Assembly: GCA_946548895.1 (NCBI GenBank) | Contig: CAMNQF010000003.1 | Location: 62,001-126,000 of the forward strand | Direction: 5' to 3' | DNA length: 64,000 nt | DNA from: an uncultured bacterium | Lineage (GTDB): Bacteria > Bacillota > Clostridia > Oscillospirales > Oscillospiraceae | Part shown: piece after piece, positions 37,216 to 44,182 of the stretch | Numbering within the stretch: the stretch's first letter is position 1 | How the letters are laid out: each line of letters opens with the position of its first letter | Notes under the pieces: generated by a model | Databases searched by the model: none | Told to the model about the DNA's origin: nothing | What the model saw: the letters and a program-made list of their open reading frames with translations, nothing else | Made by a program: the position numbers and the translations under genes

Positions 37216-38082
37216 TTACAGATCGTCCTTTTTATAATCCCGGAAGCCCTCGCCCAGCACCTCGTGGGCGTCGCACACAATGACAAAGGCCGCCGGGTCA
37301 ATCCCCTTCACCGCCTCTTTGATGGCGGCAATCTCCCGCTGCTTGAAGGCGCACATCAGCACGTTCTTCTCCGTCCCGGTGTACGCACCCTGTCCGTGGA
37401 GAATGGTCACGCCCCGGTCCAGGTCCTTCACCAGCACGTCGGAAATCTCCTTGTTCCGGTCGCTGATGATATAGGCCACCTTGGCGGTGTCCATGCCGTA
37501 GAGCACCCCGTCCATGACAATGGTGGAGATATACAGGGCCACCAGGCCGTACAGGGCGGCGTACAGCGTGCGGAACGTAACCGCCACCGCCAGGATCACC
37601 GCCAGGTCGATGCCCATCAGCAGCTTGCCCATGGGCAGCCAGGCCAGCTTCAGCTTCAGCAGCCGGGCCAGCAGGTCGGTGCCCCCGGTGGTGGCCCCCT
37701 GCTGGAACACCAGCCCCAGGGACAGCCCCATCAGCACCCCGCCGAAAATGCAGGCCAGCATGGGGTCCATGGGCTCCCACTCCCGCAGGGGCGTGAGAAC
37801 GTCGATGAACAGCGAGGAGATGAACATGGCGTACAGCGACGACACCAGCAGCCGCCCGCCGATGAGCCGCCAGCCCAGCACAAACAGGGGGATGTTCAGC
37901 ACAATGACGGTGGCGCCCACGGGGAGCGCGGGGATCAGGTAGTTGATGAGCTGGCCCACGCCGGTGACACCGCCGAAGGCAATGCCGTTGGGCGCGTAGC
38001 ACCACACAAAGCCCAGGGCATACACGGCGGAGGCCACGGTGATGATGAGGACGGGAAACAGGGTCTTTCTCAATCGGGACAA
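37216..38082 (-). CDS. YitT-family membrane protein (DUF2179 C-terminal domain)
   Basis: The 288-residue product has five or six membrane segments of the YitT/DUF161 type (GIAFGGVTGVGQLINYLIPA; QQGATTGGTDLLARLLKLKL) and a C-terminal soluble DUF2179 domain (KVAYIISDRNKEISDVLVKD; DRGVTILHGQGAYTG; DAHEVLGEGFRDYKKDDL). The family is widespread in Firmicutes; its substrate is unknown. The start is TTG at 38082 with AAGGAGG upstream. Its 3' end runs directly into a repeated intergenic element. Confidence 0.9.
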   Translation of the reverse strand: MSRLRKTLFPVLIITVASAVYALGFVWCYAPNGIAFGGVTGVGQLINYLIPALPVGATVIVLNIPLFVLGWRLIGGRLLVSSLYAMFISSLFIDVLTPLREWEPMDPMLACIFGGVLMGLSLGLVFQQGATTGGTDLLARLLKLKLAWLPMGKLLMGIDLAVILAVAVTFRTLYAALYGLVALYISTIVMDGVLYGMDTAKVAYIISDRNKEISDVLVKDLDRGVTILHGQGAYTGTEKNVLMCAFKQREIAAIKEAVKGIDPAAFVIVCDAHEVLGEGFRDYKKDDL

Positions 38083-38114
38083 GACGGACGGCCTCCTTCA
38101 AAATTACGGTTCAT

Positions 38115-38152
38115 GTTGTCACGCCCCGCCTGTACGCGGCGGCTCGGCGCTT
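38115..38152 (-). repeat. Intergenic repeat copy at the topoisomerase A stop codon
   Basis: On the minus strand AAGCGCCGAGCCGCC...GGGGCGTGACAAC overlaps the end of the topoisomerase A gene; the gene's TGA stop is the TGA of the conserved GTGACAAC end. The final residues (about AEPPRTGGA) are therefore encoded by the element. Confidence 0.6.
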
Positions 38153-40398
38153 ATCATCATCTGCTCCTCCCCCCGGTCCTCCTCCTTGAGGAGGGCCCCG
38201 GCGGCGGGCAGGGACCGGGCCCGGTAGCGGGCGGCGTTGACAATGTGGGTGGACGCCAGCGGCCTGGCCCACTCCACCTTATGCCTGGCCTTCACCGCCA
38301 TGACCCCCACCCCCTGGGTGGCCCGGGTGGTCTTGGGCGTCAGCGACGCGGTGTGGAACACCACGCACCGCCCGTCGCTGGACCCCACCGCCATCTCCTG
38401 GTCCTCCGCCAGCAGGCAGGCGGACACCAGCGGGAACTTGTCGCAGTAGGCCCCGGTGAGCTTGCGCCGCCGGGTCTGGGTCTGGTAGGCGGACAGCTCC
38501 ACCCGGGCGGCCTTGCCGTTGTCAAAGAAAAACAGCACGTGGGCGGAGTAGTCCCCCGGGGCGCAGGCCCACACAAACTTCTCCTCCGGGTCCATGCCCA
38601 GCTTGGTTGGCAGGTAATCCCCCAGCAGGCTGGCCTTGCTGTCATCAAAGTCGCTGAGGCGGGTCTTGTAGCACTGCTGTTTGTCGGTGAACACCAGCAG
38701 CTCGTCCCCGTTGGCCCCCTCCCACTGGAGGAAGGGGCCGTCCCCCTCCTTGTACTTCTGTTCGCCGCTCATGCGGAGGGACTGGGGCGTGATCTTCTTA
38801 AAGTATCCCTCTTTCGAGAGAAACACATTCACCGGGTAAGCTGGGACTTCCTCCGCCGCCCCGGCCTGCACCTCCGCCTCCTGCTGGTACTCGTAGACAA
38901 TCTCGGTGCGCCGGGGGATGCCATACTTCTTTTTGACGTTTTTCAGCTCGTCGGTGATGATCCGCTTGATGCGCTCCGGGGAGTTGATGATATCCCGCAG
39001 GTCGGCGATCTCCTCCTCCAGGGCGGCGGTCTCCTCCACCCGCTTGAGGATATACTCCTTATTGATGTTGCGCAGCCGGATGTCGGCCACATACTCCGCC
39101 TGGACCTGGTCGATGCCGAAACCGATGATGAGGTTGGGCACCACCTCGGCCTCCTCCTCCGTCTCCCGGATGATGCGGATGGCCTTGTCGATGTCCAGCA
39201 GGATGCGCTTCAAGCCCTTGAGCAGGTGGAGCTTCTCCTCCTTCTTTTTGCACACGTGGTAGGTCCGCCGCCGGACCCCGTCCATCCGCCAGGCGGTCCA
39301 CTCCTCCAGGATCTCCCCCACCCCCATCACCCGGGGCATCCCGGCGATGAGGATGTTGAAATTGCAGGAAAAGGCGTCCTGGAGGGGGGTGAGCTGAAAC
39401 AGCCGGGCCATCAGCTTCTCCGGGTCGGCCCCCCGCTTCAGGTCCATGGCCAGCTTCAGGCCGTTCAGGTCGGTCTCATCCCGCATATCGGCGATCTCCC
39501 GGACCTTGCCCGCCTTTACCAGCTCGGCCACCTTGTCCAGAATGGCCTCCACGGTGGTGGAGTAGGGAATTTCGTAGATCTCAATCACGTTGTCCGCCTT
39601 GCTGTAGCGCCATTTGGCCCGCAGGCGGATAGACCCCCGGCCGGTGCGGTAGATGCCGGCCAGCGCCTCCCCGTCGTACAGCAGCTGTCCGCCGGTGGAG
39701 AAGTCCGGGGCCTTCAAAATGCCCAGCAGGTCCACGCCGGGGTCCCTCAGGTAGGCGATGGCGGCGTCGCACACCTCCCCCAGGTTGAACCCGCACAGGT
39801 TGGACGCCATGCCCACGGCGATGCCCTGGTTGGCGGACACCAGCACATTGGGGAAGGAGGTGGGCAGCAGGGTGGGCTCCATCAGCTTGCCGTCGTAGTT
39901 GGGGACGAAGTCCACCGCGTCCTGGTCGATGTCCCGGAACAGCTCCTGGCAGATGGGGTCCAGCCGCACCTCGGTGTACCGGGAGGCCGCCCAGGCCATG
40001 TCCCGGGAGTACACCTTGCCGAAGTTGCCCTTGGAGTCCACCAGCGGATGGAGCAGGGCGCCGTAACCTCGGCTGAGGCGCACCATGGTGTCGTAAATGG
40101 CCGCGTCGCCGTGGGGGTTGAGCTTCATGGTGGCCCCCACCACGTTGGCGGACTTGGTACGGCTCCCCCCCAGCAGCTTCATCTGGTACATAGTGTACAG
40201 CAGCTTGCGGTGGGAGGGCTTGAAGCCGTCGATCTCCGGGATGGCCCGGGACACGATGACCGACATGGCGTAGGGCATATAGTTCAGCTCCAGCGTCTCG
40301 GTGATGGGCTGCTCCAGCACCTGGGCCCGCAGGCCCATGACGTTGGGGTTTTCCACTTTTTTGGGGCCGTTCTGCTCTGGGGTCTTTTTCTTAGCCAA
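38119..40398 (-). CDS. parC: Type IIA DNA topoisomerase subunit A (ParC/GyrA-like)
   Basis: The 759-residue product has the winged-helix and tower regions of GyrA/ParC with the catalytic Tyr141 in AASRYTEVRL, the LNPHGDAAIYDTMVRLSRGY motif, and a shortened C-terminal region with beta-pinwheel-like blades. Together with the B subunit it passes one duplex through another using ATP. It is divergent from ordinary GyrA and may be a second, decatenating enzyme. The start is TTG at 40398 with AAGGA upstream. The C-terminus is formed by an intergenic repeat. Assignment as ParC versus another type II enzyme is tentative. Confidence 0.85.
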   Translation of the reverse strand: MAKKKTPEQNGPKKVENPNVMGLRAQVLEQPITETLELNYMPYAMSVIVSRAIPEIDGFKPSHRKLLYTMYQMKLLGGSRTKSANVVGATMKLNPHGDAAIYDTMVRLSRGYGALLHPLVDSKGNFGKVYSRDMAWAASRYTEVRLDPICQELFRDIDQDAVDFVPNYDGKLMEPTLLPTSFPNVLVSANQGIAVGMASNLCGFNLGEVCDAAIAYLRDPGVDLLGILKAPDFSTGGQLLYDGEALAGIYRTGRGSIRLRAKWRYSKADNVIEIYEIPYSTTVEAILDKVAELVKAGKVREIADMRDETDLNGLKLAMDLKRGADPEKLMARLFQLTPLQDAFSCNFNILIAGMPRVMGVGEILEEWTAWRMDGVRRRTYHVCKKKEEKLHLLKGLKRILLDIDKAIRIIRETEEEAEVVPNLIIGFGIDQVQAEYVADIRLRNINKEYILKRVEETAALEEEIADLRDIINSPERIKRIITDELKNVKKKYGIPRRTEIVYEYQQEAEVQAGAAEEVPAYPVNVFLSKEGYFKKITPQSLRMSGEQKYKEGDGPFLQWEGANGDELLVFTDKQQCYKTRLSDFDDSKASLLGDYLPTKLGMDPEEKFVWACAPGDYSAHVLFFFDNGKAARVELSAYQTQTRRRKLTGAYCDKFPLVSACLLAEDQEMAVGSSDGRCVVFHTASLTPKTTRATQGVGVMAVKARHKVEWARPLASTHIVNAARYRARSLPAAGALLKEEDRGEEQMMISAEPPRTGGA

Positions 40399-40418
40399 TG
40401 GGATCAGTCCTTCTTACT

Positions 40419-40474
40419 GTTGTCACGCTGCGAAACGGCCAGGGCGCTCGCTCGCTGTCCGCTTCTCCGCGCTT
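40419..40474 (-). repeat. Intergenic repeat, compact 56-bp copy between topoisomerase genes
   Basis: On the minus strand it begins AAGCGCGGAGAAGCGG directly after the topoisomerase B stop codon and ends CGTTTCGCAGCGTGACAAC, 20 bp before the topoisomerase A start. It is the shortest complete copy and defines the ends used to recognise the others. Short internal pairings (GAGCGAGCGC/GCG) are possible. Confidence 0.7.
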
Positions 40475-42463
40475 CTACGATATGTCCGCCATCTCCAGAT
40501 ATTTATACCCGCTGTCGGCGATATGGTCCTTCCGGCCCTGCAAATCGTTGCCCAGGAACATCTCAAACACCTGGGCCGTGCGCTCCACGTCCTCCGGCAT
40601 CACCTTGATGAGCCGCCGGGTGTCCGGGCTCATGGTGGTCAGCCACATCATGTCCGGCTCGTTCTCGCCCAGGCCCTTGGACCGCTGTACCTCAAACTTC
40701 TTCCCCTCCAGGGAGGCGGCGATCTCGCTGCGCTCCCTGTCCGAGTAGGCAAACCAGGTCTTTTCCTTGCAGGTGATCTCATACAGGGGAGACTCGGCGA
40801 TATAGACGTACCCCTTCTCAATGAGGGTGGGGGTGAGGCGGTACAGCATGGCCAGGATCAGCGTGCGGATCTGGAAGCCGTCCTCGTCGCCGTCGGTGCA
40901 GATGACGATCTTGCTCCACCGCAGGCTGTCCAGGTCGAAAGCGTTCAGGTCCTTCACGTGCTTATCCTTCACCTCCACGCCGCAGCCCATCACCTTCAGC
41001 AGGTCGGTGATGATCTCGCTCTTGAAGATGCGGGCGTAGTCCGCCTTGAGACAGTTCAGGATCTTGCCCCGCACCGGCATGATGCCCTGGAACTCCGCGT
41101 CCCGGCTGAGCTTCACCGCCCCCATGGCGGAATCGCCCTCCACGATGTACAGCTCCCGGCGGGACACGTCCTTGGTGCGGCAGTCCACAAACTTCTGCAC
41201 CCGGTTGGAGATGTCCACCGACCCGGACAGCTTCTTTTTGATGCCCAGCCGGGTCTTTTCCGCCGTCTCCCGGGAGCGTTTGTTCACCAGCACCTGCCCG
41301 GCGATCCTCTCCGCGTCCAAGGGGTTCTCAATAAAGTAGACCTCCAGCTGGGAGCGGAGGAACTCCGTCATGGCCTCCTGGACAAAGCGGTTGGTGATGG
41401 ATTTTTTCGTCTGGTTCTCATAGCTGGTCTGGGTGGAGAAATTGCTGCTCACCAGCACCAGGCAGTCCTGGATGTCGTTGAAGGTAATCTTGCTCTCGTT
41501 TTTCTGGTACTTGCCGTTCTGCTTCAGCCAGCCGTCGATGGCGGACACAAAGGCCAGCCGCATGGCCTTCTCCGGGGAGCCCCCGTGCTCCAGCCAGGAG
41601 GAATTGTGGTAGTGCTCCACCACCTGCACCCGGTTGGAGAAGCAGAAGGCCACCGACAGCTTCACCTTATACTCGCCTTTGTCCGCCCGGTCCCGGCCCC
41701 GCCGCTCCGCCTGCCAAAACACCGGGGCGGTGAGGGGGTCCTCCCCCGCCAGCTCGGTGACGTAGTCCATCAGGCCGTTGTCATAGCGGAAATCGGTGGT
41801 TTCAAACCTGCCGCCCACCTGGTTGCGGAAGCGGAAGGTCACGCCCGCGTTGACCACCGCCTGGCGCTTCATCACGTCGGTGTAGTAGTCCTCCGGGATG
41901 TCGATGTCGGTGAACACGTCCAAATCGGGCTTCCAGCGGAACCGGGAGCCGGTCTTTTTGCGGTCGGCGGGCTCCTTCTTCATCTCCCCCACGATCTCGC
42001 CCTTCTCAAAGTGGAGGGTATACCGAAAGCCGTCCCGGTGGATCTCCGCGTCGAAATACGCGCTGGCGTACTGGGTGGCGCAGGAGCCCAGGCCGTTGAG
42101 CCCCAGGGAGTATTCGTAGTTGTCCCCGCCGCCGTCTTTGTACTTGCCGCCGGCGTACAGCTCGCAGAACACCAGCTCCCAGTTGTAGCGGCCCTCCGCC
42201 TCGTTCCAGTCCACCGGGCAGCCCCGGCCGAAGTCCTCCACCTCAATGGATTTGTCCTCATACCGGGTGACGGTGATCAGATTGCCGTGGCCCTCCCGGG
42301 CCTCGTCAATGGCGTTGGAGAGAATCTCAAAGACGGCGTGCTCACAGCCCTCCAGCCCGTCGGAACCGAAAATAACGCCGGGACGCTTGCGCACACGGTC
42401 GGCCCCCTTCAGGGCCGAGATGGAGTCGTTGCCGTACTGCTGTTTTGGGGTAGACCTTGCCAT
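40475..42463 (-). CDS. parE: Type IIA DNA topoisomerase subunit B (ParE/GyrB-like)
   Basis: The 662-residue product has the GHKL ATPase (Asn50 in ILSNAIDEA; GLNGLGSCATQ lid; QTKKS with the switch Lys near 353) and a TOPRIM domain with EGDSA at 442-446 and the acidic triad DGDEDG at 524-529 in place of the usual DADVDG. It is a close-range partner of the A subunit encoded next. Size is that of ParE (no GyrB insertion). The divergence of motifs from standard GyrB/ParE suggests a distinct lineage. Transcribed from a promoter at 42576-42605. Confidence 0.87.
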   Translation of the reverse strand: MARSTPKQQYGNDSISALKGADRVRKRPGVIFGSDGLEGCEHAVFEILSNAIDEAREGHGNLITVTRYEDKSIEVEDFGRGCPVDWNEAEGRYNWELVFCELYAGGKYKDGGGDNYEYSLGLNGLGSCATQYASAYFDAEIHRDGFRYTLHFEKGEIVGEMKKEPADRKKTGSRFRWKPDLDVFTDIDIPEDYYTDVMKRQAVVNAGVTFRFRNQVGGRFETTDFRYDNGLMDYVTELAGEDPLTAPVFWQAERRGRDRADKGEYKVKLSVAFCFSNRVQVVEHYHNSSWLEHGGSPEKAMRLAFVSAIDGWLKQNGKYQKNESKITFNDIQDCLVLVSSNFSTQTSYENQTKKSITNRFVQEAMTEFLRSQLEVYFIENPLDAERIAGQVLVNKRSRETAEKTRLGIKKKLSGSVDISNRVQKFVDCRTKDVSRRELYIVEGDSAMGAVKLSRDAEFQGIMPVRGKILNCLKADYARIFKSEIITDLLKVMGCGVEVKDKHVKDLNAFDLDSLRWSKIVICTDGDEDGFQIRTLILAMLYRLTPTLIEKGYVYIAESPLYEITCKEKTWFAYSDRERSEIAASLEGKKFEVQRSKGLGENEPDMMWLTTMSPDTRRLIKVMPEDVERTAQVFEMFLGNDLQGRKDHIADSGYKYLEMADIS

Positions 42464-42575
42464 AGCTGCACCTCACTGCACTCATTCATAGGACGGCAAA
42501 TCCGCCGCTTTTTGGCCTATGCCGCCGAAATCCGCCGGAACTGGGGCTGATTCCGGCCCCTTGCCACTGTTTTTT

Positions 42576-42605
42576 AGTATACCGCAAAAATGCCCGCACC
42601 GTCAA
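42576..42605 (-). promoter_or_regulatory. Promoter of the topoisomerase operon
   Basis: TTGACG (42600-42605), an 18-bp spacer and TATACT (42576-42581) on the minus strand. The -35 box lies in the loop of the hairpin that terminates the upstream gene. Confidence 0.7.
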
Positions 42606-42616
42606 GGGGTGCGGGC
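42592..42616 (-). terminator. Terminator of the hemerythrin-receiver gene
   Basis: A 9-bp stem (GCCCGCACC/GGTGCGGGC) followed on the minus strand by ATTTTTG. It overlaps the topoisomerase promoter. Confidence 0.7.
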
Positions 42617-42697
42617 GGGCCTTTCCGCCAGGCGGGCAGGGGGACGGCGGAGGCTGCCAAACCTCCGCCGTCCGCGCCACACGCCCCGCCGGGGCCC

Positions 42698-44056
42698 TCA
42701 GCCCTTCTGGCGCGCGAAAAACTCGTTGATCTTCTTCTTGATATCCTTCTGCTTCAGATACTTCAGCAGATAGCCCGCCGGCTTCAGGGACAGCAGCTTC
42801 CGCACTACCTCCGGGTCTCCCTCGCCGGTGAGGAAAATCACGGGGATGCTGGCAAACGCCTCTTCCGAGCGGAGCATCTCCAAAGTCATCTTCCCGTCGC
42901 ACACCGGCATTTCGTAGTCCAGCAGCACCAGGTCGGGCCGGTTCAGGGTGATGGCCCGGATGGCGGCCACGCCGGATTCCGCCAAGGCCACCTCGTACTC
43001 GGCTGAAAGCAGGCTCTTCATGGCCTGCCGGATGGTGGGGGAGTCGTCCACCACCAGGATTTTTTTGCGCGCGTTCGTCCCCGTCTGTTCCTCCCGGCGG
43101 CTCAGGTAGCGCTCCACCTCTATCAGGGCGTTATCCGCCTCCAGGGGCGTGCCCACCCCTTTTTCCAGCAGATGGGGCGCGATGACGCAGTAAGAGAAAT
43201 AGCCCGCGCCGGTGTCGAACAGCAGGCTGATCTGGGGCTTCTCCCGCTGGAACACCTTCTGGAACTGCTCGTAGGACAGCAGGTTCTCCTCCTTCAGCTC
43301 GTAATTGCAGGACTCCGGGAAGTTCTCCAGCACCCGGCCCACAAACTGCTGCCCGGTGTACCGAACCGCGTTCATCAGCATGGTGTCCAGCTTGTTGGAC
43401 TGGAGGCCCATAATTCTGCCCACCGTCTCCACCAGCAGCCGCTCCTCAAAGGCCATCAGGATCTGCTGGCGCTTGGCGTCGCTCCGATTGCCGTAGACCA
43501 GGCGGCAGTACACGCCGTTGCCGAACTTCTCCCCCGCGTACGCGTCGCTGATAACCTGGGACTCCAGGCGGAACATATCAAACATCAGCTGGACAATGAC
43601 CTTCTCCATAGCCGCTATCTCTTCGCTGGACAGCAGGTCCTCCCATTGGCTTCCCTGCCTGCCGGTGATGGCCTGGTCCTCCGTCAGGGTATGCCCGATC
43701 AGCCAGCCGGCGCACACACCCAGAAAATGATCCACCGTATTCGGGGCATACTGGGTCTGCTCCAGCTCCCTCTCCAGGGCCGGGAGGGTGTTGTCCCGGA
43801 AGCTCTGGTGAATCTTTCGGTGCCGTTCCAGCCCTGTGTAGCCGATGGAGGCCATGTACTCCTCCTCGTCGGAAAAATGCTTCATCACATGGCCCTTGAA
43901 ATATTTAATGCCCTCCTTGCAGAGCCACCGGCTGTCCTTCTCCTCTTCCCGATAGCGGTGCAGCCTGTTGATAATCCGAAACAGGCGCTGATGCTCTTTG
44001 TCAATGGACTCAATCCCAATGTTGAAGTTGTCCTGCCAGACTAATTCATTGTACAA
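42698..44056 (-). CDS. Hemerythrin - CheX-like - receiver domain fusion protein
   Basis: The 452-residue product joins three parts. Residues 1-130 are a bacteriohemerythrin with the di-iron ligand pattern H22, H56/H60, E64, H79, H83, H122 and D127, which binds O2. The middle (about 180-310: VGRIMGLQSNKLDTMLMNAV; FVGRVLENFPES) resembles CheX/CheC phosphatase-type domains. The C-terminus (about 335-452) is a receiver with ILVVDDSPTIRQAM and phosphoacceptor in LVLLDYEMP. It probably links oxygen or redox sensing to phosphorelay signalling. The start is TTG at 44056 with GGAGGGG upstream; no separate output domain is present. Confidence 0.85.
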   Translation of the reverse strand: MYNELVWQDNFNIGIESIDKEHQRLFRIINRLHRYREEEKDSRWLCKEGIKYFKGHVMKHFSDEEEYMASIGYTGLERHRKIHQSFRDNTLPALERELEQTQYAPNTVDHFLGVCAGWLIGHTLTEDQAITGRQGSQWEDLLSSEEIAAMEKVIVQLMFDMFRLESQVISDAYAGEKFGNGVYCRLVYGNRSDAKRQQILMAFEERLLVETVGRIMGLQSNKLDTMLMNAVRYTGQQFVGRVLENFPESCNYELKEENLLSYEQFQKVFQREKPQISLLFDTGAGYFSYCVIAPHLLEKGVGTPLEADNALIEVERYLSRREEQTGTNARKKILVVDDSPTIRQAMKSLLSAEYEVALAESGVAAIRAITLNRPDLVLLDYEMPVCDGKMTLEMLRSEEAFASIPVIFLTGEGDPEVVRKLLSLKPAGYLLKYLKQKDIKKKINEFFARQKG

Positions 44057-44117
44057 TTAGAACCCCTCCCCATACGCAGTGAAACGGGCCGCTCCCGCCC
44101 GCCATTTTCGTGGAAAT

Positions 44118-44146
44118 ATTATACCACTCCCCACAACCCACGTCTA
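44118..44146 (-). promoter_or_regulatory. Promoter of the hemerythrin-receiver gene
   Basis: TAGACG (44141-44146), a 17-bp spacer and TATAAT (44118-44123) on the minus strand. Confidence 0.6.
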
Positions 44147-44182
44147 CACCAAAGTATGTCGGATTTTGCGGAAACGTGCGGG

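Noticed and set aside
36802-40608. Plus-strand open frame of over 1,200 codons opposite the YitT and topoisomerase genes
   Set aside because: It is antisense to clearly conserved genes, is rich in His, Gly, Pro and Leu as expected for a GC-rich shadow frame, and has no ribosome site or family match.
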